From Methylobacter sp. KS41 (lineage in GTDB: Bacteria; Pseudomonadota; Gammaproteobacteria; Methylococcales; Methylomonadaceae), in NCBI GenBank assembly GCA_002862125.1, contig PHSP01000003.1, positions 806,001-870,000 of the forward strand: a stretch of DNA of 64,000 nucleotides. The letters are read 5' to 3'. The notes beneath the pieces are model-generated. The model worked only from the letters and a program-made list of their open reading frames with translations. It searched no databases and was not told the DNA's origin. The position numbers were made by a program, and so were the translations under genes. This document shows positions 1-8,816 of the stretch, one piece after another. The first letter of the stretch is position 1, and each line of letters begins with the position of its first letter.

Positions 1-1045
1 AACGGCCTGGGTGTTGCCTGTTTCCACGCCGGTTCGCAAATCCTTGATGCGCGATTGATCCAGCACATAGGAACGGATCTGGCTGCCCCAGCCTATATCT
101 GACTTGGTATCTTCCAGGGCTTGCTGGGTTTCGCTGCGTTTGCGAATTTCCAGCTCATATAGTTTGGCTTTTAATTGCTTCATCGCGGTATCGCGGTTTT
201 TGTGCTGCGAGCGGTCGCTTTGGCATTGCACGACAATTCCGGTCGGGTTGTGGGTCATGCGGACGGCGGATTCGGTTTTGTTGATGTGCTGACCACCCGC
301 GCCGCTGGCTCGATAAACGTCCACGCGCACATCGGCGGGATTGATGTCTATGTCAATATCGTCGTCAATTTCCGGCGCTACAAACACAGAGGCAAAGGAG
401 GTATGACGGCGGTTGCCGGAATCGAACGGCGATTTTCTGACCAGCCGGTGTACGCCGGTTTCAGTGCGCAGCCAGCCGAAGGCGTATTCACCTTCAAACT
501 TGATGGTGGCGCTTTTAATGCCGGCGACGTCGCCCTGAGATTCTTCAATCAGTTCTGTTTTAAAACCTTTGCGCTCGCCCCAGCGTAAAAACATCCGTTC
601 AATCATGGACGCCCAATCTTGCGCTTCGGTGCCGCCGGAGCCGGACTGTATGTCCAGGAAGGCGTTATTGGCATCCATTTCACCTGAAAACATGCGCCGG
701 AATTCAAGGTCAGCCACTCTTTTTTCAAAATGCGCCAAATCATCGACCACGGTATCAACGGTTTCTTCATCATTTTCGTCAATCGCCATGTGCAGCAATT
801 CTTCGGCATCCGTCAAGCCGCGTTCCAGCTCGTTAATGGTATTAACAATAACTTCCAGTTGTCCGCGTTCCTTGCCTAACGCTTGCGCCAGTTCGGGATT
901 GTCCCAGATTTTGGGGTTTTCCAGTTCCCGTAAAACTTCGACTAAGCGTTCACTCTTGATATCAAAGTCAAAGATACCTCCTAAGCGCGTCTCCACGGCT
1001 TTTCAGGTCGGTTATTTTATTTTTAATCGGGTTTATTTCTTGCAT
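1..1045 (-). CDS. prfB: Peptide chain release factor 2, 3' end cut by window edge
   Basis: RF2 recognises UGA and UAA stop codons and triggers peptidyl-tRNA hydrolysis on the ribosome. The reverse strand starts at ATG 1045-1043 ([11 protein letters not shown]...) with GAGGAGAT just upstream. It reads 25 codons to an in-frame TGA (970-968) and continues in the +1 frame from 969 to the window edge, so the coding segments are 1045-971 and 969-1. The continuation carries the stop-recognition tripeptide SPF (in [14 protein letters not shown]) and the catalytic GGQ (in [10 protein letters not shown]). It ends in the family's C-terminal stretch [20 protein letters not shown]. About 348 residues are present against roughly 365 in E. 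coli, so some 17-20 C-terminal residues lie outside. The gap between frames is the known RF2 autoregulatory frameshift, not damage. Confidence 0.96.
967..982 (-). promoter_or_regulatory. prfB: Programmed +1 frameshift site of prfB
   Basis: The minus strand reads AGGAGGTATCTTTGAC (982 to 967). It contains an internal Shine-Dalgarno-like AGGAGG, a short spacer, the slippery CTT codon, the in-frame stop TGA and a following C. This is the classical RF2 recoding signal. When RF2 is scarce, TGA is read slowly and the ribosome slips +1 to read GAC. When RF2 is abundant, translation stops after 25 codons. The seen sequence matches the well-known architecture closely. Confidence 0.96.
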
Positions 1046-1430
1046 GAGGAGATATGTTTAACCAATAACAGTCGAAGCCAAACGTTATAAAGGCGCGCCG
1101 GTCGATGAAAACTTTAAAAGAGGTTGATTATAAACCATAAGCCGGTTAGGTTCATGCAGAACTTGGCGGCAAGAAACAATAATGCGTTAATTCAATGGAT
1201 TACAAAAATTGTGAGCTTTTTAAATTTAAATTCTAGCAAGAAACCAACTGCTTTCGCGGGGAAAGACAGTCATGGCAGTCACTCGATAAATCGTCTCTCC
1301 GAGGAGTTAATTAATATAAAATACGCCATCGATCAGGAACCATGAGCGAATTCATCAGTTTCCACCATGCCGGCATCATCGGCTTGTTCGCGGTCTTTTA
1401 GAAACAGATTCATTAAAATAGAGGCATACG
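1046..1430. other. Intergenic region between divergent prfB and parA-like gene
   Basis: No convincing gene is seen in these 385 bases. The GAGGAGAT ribosome binding site of prfB lies at its left edge. A 73-codon TTG-start frame (1124-1345, plus strand) has no recognisable domain or convincing ribosome binding site. The promoters of both flanking genes should lie here, but I could not pick a -35/-10 pair with confidence. Confidence 0.5.
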
Positions 1431-2183
1431 ATGAAGATAGTTGCTTTGTATAGCATCAAGGGCGGCGTTGGTAAAACCTCGTGCGCGGTTAATTTGGCGT
1501 TTATTTCCGCCCGCAAAGGGTGCCGGACTTTAGTCTGGGATTTGGATCCGCAAGGGGCCAGCAGCTATTACTTTCGCATCAAGCCCAAGGTGAGAGGCGG
1601 CGGCAAGGATTTAATAGCCGGAAAGCGCGAACTGGACGGGCTGATCAAAGGCACTGATTTTGAAAATCTGGATTTGTTGCCGTCGGATTTTTCATTTCGG
1701 AATCTGGATCTGGTTCTGGATGCCAAGAAAAAGCCGACCCAAAGGCTTAAAAAACTTCTTAAACCGCTAGCGGCAGAGTACGACTTTATTTTTCTGGATT
1801 GTCCGCCGAATATTTCACTGCTGTCTGAAGCCGTGTTTGAAGCGTCTGATATTTTATTGTCTCCGGTTATTCCCACTACGCTGTCCTTAAGAACCCTTGA
1901 GCAACTGAAAGAATTCATCGAAGATAATAAACTGCATAATCTGGCGCTTATACCGTTTTTTTCGATGGCCGACCGGCGCAAAAAAATGCACAAGGATATT
2001 ATGGAAAATCTGGTCAAGAGTCATCCGGAGATTTTAAATGCAGTCATACCTTATGCGAGCGATATAGAGCGCATGGGACTGGAACGTATGCCATTGGGCG
2101 GCTTTATCCATAAAAGCCCTTCCACAATTGCGTACAATGAACTTTGGCAGGAAATGATGATTCGCTGCGATCTAACGCAATGA
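1431..2183 (+). CDS. ParA/Soj-family ATPase, orphan (no ParB beside it)
   Basis: The protein has 250 residues and is a deviant Walker-type partition ATPase. The N-terminal P-loop KGGVGKTSCAVNLA has the signature lysine of the ParA/MinD family near residue 10. WDLDPQGASSYYF follows as the Walker A' region, and YDFIFLDCPPNISLLS is the Walker B region. ParA proteins form ATP-dependent dimers on DNA or membrane and position cargo such as plasmids, chromosome origins or protein clusters. No ParB, MinC or chemotaxis gene lies next to it, so the cargo cannot be inferred. The start ATG follows AGAGGCATACG, a weak ribosome binding site. It stands alone between prfB and dtd. Confidence 0.88.
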   Translation: MKIVALYSIKGGVGKTSCAVNLAFISARKGCRTLVWDLDPQGASSYYFRIKPKVRGGGKDLIAGKRELDGLIKGTDFENLDLLPSDFSFRNLDLVLDAKKKPTQRLKKLLKPLAAEYDFIFLDCPPNISLLSEAVFEASDILLSPVIPTTLSLRTLEQLKEFIEDNKLHNLALIPFFSMADRRKKMHKDIMENLVKSHPEILNAVIPYASDIERMGLERMPLGGFIHKSPSTIAYNELWQEMMIRCDLTQ

Positions 2184-2244
2184 GCCATTTTCCTGGTTTA
2201 TAGCGCTAAATAGAAACAGTTGAATCCAAGTCAACCGGATACTT

Positions 2245-2697
2245 ATGATTTCAATCATTCAACGTGTAACCAGCGCAAAAGTCACTGTCAACAATCATGA
2301 CATAGGCAAGATTGACGAAGGTATTTTGGCGCTGGTCGCCGTGGAAAAAGAAGATGCACAAAAAGATGCCGAACGCTTGCTAGAGCGCATTCTTAATTAC
2401 CGGATTTTTGCCGACGGCAATGACCGTATGAATTTAAGTTTGAGGGATATCAACGGCGGCTTGCTGCTGGTCCCTCAATTCACGTTAGCCGCGGACACCG
2501 GGAAAGGCAATCGTCCCAGTTTTATTTCAGCCGCGCCGCCGGAACAGGGCAGGGAACTGTTTGAATGTCTGCACCGTCTCGCAACAACAATTTATCCTAG
2601 GGTTCAATCCGGCGAGTTTGGCGCGGATATGCAGGTGTCATTGATCAATAACGGTCCGGTAACGTTCATTCTGAGAACGTCCAAAGCGCATGGGTAA
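2245..2697 (+). CDS. dtd: D-aminoacyl-tRNA deacylase
   Basis: This 150-residue cytoplasmic enzyme hydrolyses D-aminoacyl-tRNAs (and glycyl-tRNA-Ala), preventing D-amino acids from entering proteins. The sequence has the full DTD layout: the N-terminal IQRVTSAKVTV, the central QFTLAADTGKGNRPSF active-site block and the C-terminal NNGPVTF block holding the Gly-cisPro motif. One small difference is Pro before QFTL, where Ser is usual. Length equals the family norm (about 145-150). It lies 61 bases after the ParA-like gene on the same strand and may be cotranscribed with it. Confidence 0.95.
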   Translation: MISIIQRVTSAKVTVNNHDIGKIDEGILALVAVEKEDAQKDAERLLERILNYRIFADGNDRMNLSLRDINGGLLLVPQFTLAADTGKGNRPSFISAAPPEQGRELFECLHRLATTIYPRVQSGEFGADMQVSLINNGPVTFILRTSKAHG

Positions 2698-3005
2698 GTC
2701 CTTAAACCGGGAAGCGCGTTTTCTCCTGCGCAATGTTTTTAGGGATCTCATGCAATCAAGTACGCTATTTTGTCATCTTGTAACATAACGTTCATTTACG
2801 TCTGTTAGGATCGTGATAATCTGGATAATTCCGGGGAAGCCTTTACCCTATATCTCGAATATTGCGCCTTTGATTTCATTGCCTTCCCGGATGATTCATT
2901 AAAATGATTTAAAGCCTTTGGCGAGCGATGAAGAGCCAATAAACATTGGTTAAGCAGCCGTCGGCAAAGTTCTTCTTGTTTGTACTAAATGTTAAAAGTT
3001 TGATT
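2698..3005. other. Intergenic region without a visible gene
   Basis: These 308 bases separate dtd from the LpxH-type phosphoesterase. No RNA gene, terminator or clear promoter stands out. An alternative TTG start for the downstream gene at 2946 is in frame. The ATG at 3006 is preferred because homology to the metallophosphoesterase family begins only four residues after it. Confidence 0.4.
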
Positions 3006-3791
3006 ATGAATTACACCTATCGAACCATCTGGATTTCCGATTTGCATTTGGGTTCCACCCAAAGCCAGGCCGATGTTTTACTTGATTTTCTAAAGCACAA
3101 CGAAAGTGAAAAGCTTTACCTGGTGGGCGACATTATCGATTTTTGGTCGCTTTCCAAGAAAATGTATTGGCCGAGGGATCATAATACGGTGATTCAGAAG
3201 GTTCTTCGCAAGGCCAGACACGATACCCAGGTTATCTATATACCGGGCAACCATGACGAAAATGTCAGGGATTACGACAATTATATCTTTGGCGACATCA
3301 TGGTCAAAAATTCGGATGTGCATACCACAGCCGACGGCAAGCAATTTCTGATTGTCCATGGCGATGAATATGACACCATTGCCCAGTGCCACAAGTGGAT
3401 TGCCAAGCTGGGCAGCGAAGGCTATGACTTCCTGCTTTGGGTTAATCGCATTCTCCGGGTGATTCGCCGCTGGTTTGGCATACAGTCAAATTTCTCCCTT
3501 GCCGCCTTTGTAAAATTCAAAGTCAAGAATGTGGTTCAGTTTATTTCCGATTACGAAGAAAGCATTGTCAATACGCTAAGGGACCAGGCCCTGGAGGGTG
3601 TCATTTGCGGACATATACACCATGCTGAAATTAAAGATATAGACGGATTTTTATATATCAACACGGGGGATTTTGTCGAAAGCTGCACGGCCATTGTGGA
3701 ACATTTCAATGGCGCTTTGGAGCTCGTGAAGTGGCAAAAGACTCCGGTTATTATTGAAAATGAGGCTCTGGAAACCAATGTTCACAAATAG
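3006..3791 (+). CDS. LpxH-type metallophosphoesterase (UDP-2,3-diacylglucosamine diphosphatase family)
   Basis: The 262-residue protein is a calcineurin-like metallophosphoesterase. Metal ligands appear in family order: SDLHLG near residue 12, GDIID, GNHDE, VHGDEYD and GHIHHAE near the end. Members of the YbbF/LpxH branch cleave UDP-2,3-diacylglucosamine to lipid X in lipid A synthesis. This protein belongs to a longer sister branch that many genomes hold in addition to true LpxH, so the lipid A role is probable rather than certain. The start is placed at ATG 3006; a TTG at 2946 would add 20 poorly conserved residues. It precedes lplT, another envelope-lipid gene. Confidence 0.85.
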   Translation: MNYTYRTIWISDLHLGSTQSQADVLLDFLKHNESEKLYLVGDIIDFWSLSKKMYWPRDHNTVIQKVLRKARHDTQVIYIPGNHDENVRDYDNYIFGDIMVKNSDVHTTADGKQFLIVHGDEYDTIAQCHKWIAKLGSEGYDFLLWVNRILRVIRRWFGIQSNFSLAAFVKFKVKNVVQFISDYEESIVNTLRDQALEGVICGHIHHAEIKDIDGFLYINTGDFVESCTAIVEHFNGALELVKWQKTPVIIENEALETNVHK

Positions 3792-4048
3792 ATGAACCGG
3801 CAAAGCGCATGCGCAGCGCCTGCATGTAAAGCGCCAATTAATATCAATGGCTTGTAGTAAAGCCACTGGCAAGCGCCTCGATAAGTTCAGGAGAACCCGA
3901 ACTCAATGTATGTCTGTAAGTAGCGCCTCAACAAGCGTAAGGTTAAGACCGGTTTCTTGTTGCCGGGGTAAGTCATAAATTAACCTTTTAACCATTTACG
4001 GTGAGATGATACCGGTCTTCGATAGAGTCGCACGGAACAAACAATCCT

Positions 4049-5275
4049 ATGAATCGCGGTTTCAACACTATTCTTTCGGCGCAGTTCTTTTCATCACTGG
4101 CGGATAATGCGCTTCTTTTCGCTGCAATTGCGCTGCTTAAAACCCTGAACGCTCCTTCCTGGCAAATCCCCGTGCTTCAGGAGTTCTTTGTCTTAGCTTT
4201 TATCGCGCTGGCTCCCTTTGTCGGCGCATTTTCCGATGCATTGCCGAAGGGACTGGTCATGTTTATTAGCAACAGCATCAAGACAGCCGGTTGCGCCGCC
4301 ATGTTACTGGGCTTGCACCCGCTGCTCGCGTATGGCTTGGTCGGCATTGGCGCAGCCATGTACTCACCGGCTAAATACGGCATTCTGACCGAATGTCTGC
4401 CGTCCCATAGATTGGTATGGGCTAACGGCTGGATGGAAGGACTGACTGTCGCGGCTATCATCCTGGGCGCCATATTCGGAGGTTTATTGATCGGTCACCG
4501 GGTTGAGCATCAGGTTGTTGAGCAACTGGGCGCGCTGGAGTTCAATGGCGGCATTGACACGGCTCCCGAATTTGCGATTTTGGTCATCCTGGGCCTTTAT
4601 ATCGTGGCGGCGATACTCAATTGTTATATCCCCAAACTGCCTATTGAACATGGCTTGCCGAGGCGGACCCCGGCTTTCCTGGTGGCGGATTTTTGGCGGA
4701 GTTTCCTGTCTTTGTGGAAAGACCCGTTGGGACAGGTTTCACTCGCGGTAACCTCACTATTTTGGGGCGCTGGAACGAGCCTGCGGTTAATTATTCTTGC
4801 CTGGTCAGCGGTAGCGCTAAAGCTCAATCTGGAGGAGGCGACTCAATTGACTGCTGTCGTCGCGGTAGGCCTTGCCATCGGTTCCGTGGTTGCGGCAAAG
4901 GCAGTGCCATTGGAGCATGCCGTGAAAGTATTGCCCTTGGGAATCGCCATGGGTTTTGTTGTTTTGGCTATGGTGTTTGTGACCGACTGGCGCATGGCGG
5001 TGCTGTTGCTGGTGCTGGTCGGCATTCTGGCCGGCAGCTTTTTGATACCGATGAATGCATTGCTGCAACACCGGGGGCACCAGCTTATGGGTTCCGGACA
5101 CTCCATCGCGGTGCAGAATTTCAATGAAAATCTAAGCATTTTATTGATGCTCGGCGCTTATGCGCTGATGATTAATGCCGGGTTTTCGATTCACGCCATC
5201 GTTATTGTGTTCGGGTTGCTGGTATCGGTTACAATGGGCTGGCTATTTAAAAAACATGGTCATGATCAGGATTAA
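4049..5275 (+). CDS. lplT: Lysophospholipid transporter LplT (MFS)
   Basis: This 408-residue inner-membrane protein has about 12 predicted transmembrane segments. In E. coli LplT flips lysophospholipids inward for re-acylation by Aas. The opening FNTILSAQFFSSLADNALLFAA and the segment GAAMYSPAKYGILTECLP match the LplT family closely. The motif MNALLQHRGHQLMGSGHSIAVQNFNEN late in the protein is also typical (given here only as a position marker near residues 330-355). No acyltransferase partner (aas) lies next to it in this window. Confidence 0.92.
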   Translation: MNRGFNTILSAQFFSSLADNALLFAAIALLKTLNAPSWQIPVLQEFFVLAFIALAPFVGAFSDALPKGLVMFISNSIKTAGCAAMLLGLHPLLAYGLVGIGAAMYSPAKYGILTECLPSHRLVWANGWMEGLTVAAIILGAIFGGLLIGHRVEHQVVEQLGALEFNGGIDTAPEFAILVILGLYIVAAILNCYIPKLPIEHGLPRRTPAFLVADFWRSFLSLWKDPLGQVSLAVTSLFWGAGTSLRLIILAWSAVALKLNLEEATQLTAVVAVGLAIGSVVAAKAVPLEHAVKVLPLGIAMGFVVLAMVFVTDWRMAVLLLVLVGILAGSFLIPMNALLQHRGHQLMGSGHSIAVQNFNENLSILLMLGAYALMINAGFSIHAIVIVFGLLVSVTMGWLFKKHGHDQD

Positions 5276-5341
5276 CAGAAGGGAAGTTTTCAGTGGGTTC
5301 CCAAATCCTGAGCCGCCACGTTCCTATTTCCGGAGTCTTTT

Positions 5342-5824
5342 ATGCCCAAACCCATCACCCCCTTGCTTGCCGCCGATGTCATTATTGAATTGAGCGACTT
5401 GCCTGGTCGGCCCATTGTATTGATAGAGCGCGCCAATCCACCTTACGGCTGGGCGATTCCAGGCGGGTTTGTCGATCTGGGCGAAATTGTCGAATTCGCC
5501 GCCGTGCGCGAGGCCCGGGAAGAAGTTGGACTGGATGTAAGGCTGCTTGTCTTGCTTGGAATCTATTCCGATCCGGTCCGCGACTCACGCGGTCATACGG
5601 TGACGGCGGTATATGTAGGCGAGGCGGCTGGAACGCCGGTTGCAGCGGATGATGCGAAAAATTGCCGCCTGTTCAGCCCGGATGAGCTGCCCGGGTTATT
5701 GGCGTTCGATCACGCCCAAGTGCTAGCGGATTATAAAAAATTCCGGGAAACCGGGCAGGTCGCGCCGCTGCGTGACAACCCTGTCCGGGTTTCAGATAAA
5801 TTAAACGGATCAGTTATGCACTGA
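5342..5824 (+). CDS. Nudix hydrolase
   Basis: The protein has 160 residues. It contains a complete Nudix box beginning with GGFVDLGE and ending with [10 protein letters not shown] around residues 38-61, which binds the catalytic divalent cations. Nudix enzymes hydrolyse nucleoside diphosphates linked to another moiety. This short single-domain type often acts as an ADP-ribose or 8-oxo-nucleotide pyrophosphatase, but the substrate cannot be read from the sequence. A weak GGAGTC ribosome binding site precedes ATG 5342. It lies 66 bases after lplT, possibly in the same transcript. Confidence 0.9.
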   Translation: MPKPITPLLAADVIIELSDLPGRPIVLIERANPPYGWAIPGGFVDLGEIVEFAAVREAREEVGLDVRLLVLLGIYSDPVRDSRGHTVTAVYVGEAAGTPVAADDAKNCRLFSPDELPGLLAFDHAQVLADYKKFRETGQVAPLRDNPVRVSDKLNGSVMH

Positions 5825-5993
5825 TGAAAAAGCTTTTTGTTGTATTTACGGAAGCTGAAACAGGTCGAATCATAGCCGCCAAGCTCTGGACATATCGGTG
5901 CCGCTGAAGTTATCAAATCAATAACGAAGCGCTCCGGTATATCAAAATCTCAGCCGATAATTTTACCATCCTCCGGTTAAATCAAGGCTCCTG

Positions 5994-8522
5994 CTATCCG
6001 TGTCTGTTAACCCAGAAAATATGTGTTGTTTCCAGCGGCGTCAGGCAGCCGGGATGATAAGGCCTGAGTCGCGGCGTGTAATCGGTGATGGGTCTTGCTG
6101 CCGGGATGCGCGCGCTGTAAATATAGCCATTGACCGCGCCTGTCAGGGCTTGTTCTATGCGCATGGATTGAATACAGAAGGTATCTTCCTCAGGGACTTC
6201 TGAAAACAGTTCAACCCGGACATCCTCGGACGTTAGTTCGCCAAGATAAATCTGCATTCTGAACAGATGTTGATTATCCTGGGTTTCCGTTACCAGATTA
6301 TCGACATGGATTTTGGGCCAGAAGTCGTCAATGCGTTTTAACCAGTTGATCAGGTCATGACCCAGTCCGGCACTATCCTTGATGCGTTTATGATAGCTTG
6401 CGGCCAAAGGCAGATAAAAACGGCTGGTATATTCGCGCACCATCCGGTTGGCCGAGAAATAAGGCGTCAGAGTTGCCATGCTTTCCCGCATAATGGCCAG
6501 CCAGGCTCTGGGAACACCGGCTTGATCACGGTTATAAAAGGCCGGCACAATCTCGTTCTCCAGGCGTTGATAAAGTATTTCCGCCTGTTCATGATCAGGA
6601 TGGTGAGATTCCAATCCATTCAGCGACCAGCCGACTTCCGGACGGTAGGCTTCAGCCCACCAGCCATCCAGTTCGGATAGATTCAAGCCGCCGTTAACCA
6701 GAATTTTCATGCCGCTGGTTCCGCAGGCTTCCCAGGGCCGGAGCGGGGTATTAATCCAGAGATCAACGCCCTGCACCAGATATTCAGCGGTGATCATATC
6801 GTAATCGCTCAGAAAAATTGCGCGTTCCCGGATTTCAGGCCGCCGAATAAAATGGTGCCAGGCCTTAATCAGTGCTTGACCGGGAAAGTCGGCCGGATGG
6901 GCTTTGCCGGAAATAACCAGTTGCACAGGCCGGTCAGGGTTGGTCAGAATGGCGGCGAGCCGGTCAGGGTCGGTTAAAAGTAAATTAGGACGTTTGTAAG
7001 TTGCAAACCGGCGGGCAAAGCCGATGGTCAATACATTGGGATCAAATAGCCGCTGGGTCAGGGCTTTTTGCTCTGCTTCCGGGATATTTGACTGCACATT
7101 AAGCTCTCGGGCAAATTCATCCCTGACATATTTAACCAGTCTGGTGCGATTTTTAGCGCGAAGATCCCATAACATTTCATCAGTGACCAGGTTGAAATGT
7201 TCAGGCAAATTAACATGCTCGCAACACCAGCGATTTTTTCCGCACAGATTGGTCCACAGTTCATCCGCTTCCATCGAATCCCAGGCGGGGACATGGACGC
7301 CATTGGTAACATGAGAGACGGGTATTTCATATTTTGACCAGTTGGGAAACAACGGGCTGAAAATTCGCCTGCTCACCGTGCCATGCAAACGGCTAACGCC
7401 ATTGATAGTAGCGCTGCCATGAATGGCAAGATAGGCCATATTGAAGGAAGAATCCGGATTGCTTGAATAGGGATTTCTGCCAAGCTCCAGCAACGTTTCT
7501 ATTTCTATACCCAGTTTTTGAGCATAAAGCCCAAGATAGTTTCGAATCAGTTGCGGGCTAAACCGGTCAAAGCCGGCTTCAACCGGGGTATGCGTGGTAA
7601 ACAGATTGCCCGCGCGGGTTACGGTCAAAGCGGTTTTAAAATCCAGGTTACTTTCTGACATCAAATCCCGTGCGCGCTCCAGCACTAAAAACGCCGCATG
7701 GCCTTCATTGAGATGACAGACATCAGGAGCGATTCCCATGGCCCGCAAGACCCGCCAGCCGCCAATACCCAGCAGAATTTCCTGGGACAGCCGGTGTTCC
7801 ACGCTTCCTCCGTATAGTTCGGAGGTTATGCAGCGGTCGACAGGATGATTGACGGGATCATTGGTATCCAGCAAATATAGCTTGATGCGGCCAATTTGCG
7901 CCTGCCAAACCCTGACCCACAATTCTTCAGGAGTATGCAGCTGGATACGCAGCCATTCACCTTTATCATTCCGCACCGGACAAATTGGCAAGTCGCCGGT
8001 ATCGCAGGAAGGGTAAAGCGCGATTTGATTGCCGTCATTATCAAAAGCCTGACGGAAATAACCGTTCTGGTAAAGGAGGCCGACGCCTATCAGGGGCAGT
8101 CCAAGATCATTCGATGCTTTCAGATGGTCCCCTGCAAGTAAACCCAGCCCGCCGGAATAAATGGGCAAGGCCTCGCTGAGGCCGAACTCCATGCTGAAAT
8201 AGGCAATTTGTTGCGGCCGGGTTGTTTGCTCAAGCTCCTTCTGAAACCAGCGTTGTTCAGCGAGCGATTCCCTATGCGCTGAAACAATACTCTTTAGTTT
8301 GCGGCAAAAAGTTTCATCATTTGCCAGTTCTTCAAGGCGGGTACTGGAAGCTGTCTGTAATACTAGCCAGGGATTGCGTGTCAGCTGGTATAAATTACTA
8401 TCCAGTTCGTGCCAGATGTCATCAGCGCGGTGGCTCCAGGAAAAATTACAGTCCAGGGCTAAATCGGGAAGTCCATCGAGTTTACGGATGAGCTCGGGAG
8501 AAAAATATCTTGGCGTAGACAT
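5994..8522 (-). CDS. Alpha-glucan phosphorylase, short bacterial/archaeal type with DUF3417 N-terminus
   Basis: The protein has 842 residues and belongs to GT35 (alpha-glucan phosphorylase). It releases glucose-1-phosphate from glycogen or maltodextrin using pyridoxal phosphate. The N-terminal 120 residues (LDCNFSWSHRADDIWHELD) are the DUF3417 domain typical of the Thermotoga/Mycobacterium-type enzyme. The segment YFSMEFGLSEALPIYSGGLG follows, and the PLP-lysine region EACGTSGMKILVNGGLNLS lies near residues 600-620. It differs from the second phosphorylase at 13.1-15.6 kb, which is of the E. coli/animal type. It is transcribed divergently from the pyruvate kinase-like gene. Confidence 0.95.
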   Translation of the reverse strand: MSTPRYFSPELIRKLDGLPDLALDCNFSWSHRADDIWHELDSNLYQLTRNPWLVLQTASSTRLEELANDETFCRKLKSIVSAHRESLAEQRWFQKELEQTTRPQQIAYFSMEFGLSEALPIYSGGLGLLAGDHLKASNDLGLPLIGVGLLYQNGYFRQAFDNDGNQIALYPSCDTGDLPICPVRNDKGEWLRIQLHTPEELWVRVWQAQIGRIKLYLLDTNDPVNHPVDRCITSELYGGSVEHRLSQEILLGIGGWRVLRAMGIAPDVCHLNEGHAAFLVLERARDLMSESNLDFKTALTVTRAGNLFTTHTPVEAGFDRFSPQLIRNYLGLYAQKLGIEIETLLELGRNPYSSNPDSSFNMAYLAIHGSATINGVSRLHGTVSRRIFSPLFPNWSKYEIPVSHVTNGVHVPAWDSMEADELWTNLCGKNRWCCEHVNLPEHFNLVTDEMLWDLRAKNRTRLVKYVRDEFARELNVQSNIPEAEQKALTQRLFDPNVLTIGFARRFATYKRPNLLLTDPDRLAAILTNPDRPVQLVISGKAHPADFPGQALIKAWHHFIRRPEIRERAIFLSDYDMITAEYLVQGVDLWINTPLRPWEACGTSGMKILVNGGLNLSELDGWWAEAYRPEVGWSLNGLESHHPDHEQAEILYQRLENEIVPAFYNRDQAGVPRAWLAIMRESMATLTPYFSANRMVREYTSRFYLPLAASYHKRIKDSAGLGHDLINWLKRIDDFWPKIHVDNLVTETQDNQHLFRMQIYLGELTSEDVRVELFSEVPEEDTFCIQSMRIEQALTGAVNGYIYSARIPAARPITDYTPRLRPYHPGCLTPLETTHIFWVNRHG

Positions 8523-8816
8523 GCTGTATCACCACCTGTAAACAGAACTAATGTTCATAAGCCACGGTAGCCGCGGCTAAAGATTTTCAAAAGAAAGCAT
8601 CTGATAGAAGCCATGAAGTTATAAGCTATCTGATACCGCGCCATTTTCATGGCGATATAATAACAAATTGTTAACTGATTAACGTCTATAATCTGCATCG
8701 GCAGGATTCCGGGATTGTTGCTTTTGCCGGCAAGCCCTTTAATTAACGCGCCGCGATTCCTTAATTAACCGCAATTTATTATAATACAGCGTCTTTTGAA
8801 TCAATAATCCACGCAG
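8523..8816. promoter_or_regulatory. Divergent promoter region between phosphorylase and pyruvate kinase-like gene
   Basis: These 294 AT-rich bases must carry promoters for both divergent genes. TATAAT hexamers on the plus strand occur at 8687-8692 and 8780-8785. Neither has a good -35 box at 16-18 bases, so the assignment is tentative. TTAATTAAC occurs twice (8739 and 8760 areas). No gene is seen. Confidence 0.35.

Noticed and set aside
1-1045. prfB as a frameshifted pseudogene
   Set aside because: The break is exactly the RF2 programmed frameshift site, with the internal AGGAGG and CTT TGA C.
1124-1345. 73-codon plus-strand frame
   Set aside because: TTG start without a convincing ribosome binding site and no recognisable domain; lies in the divergent promoter region.
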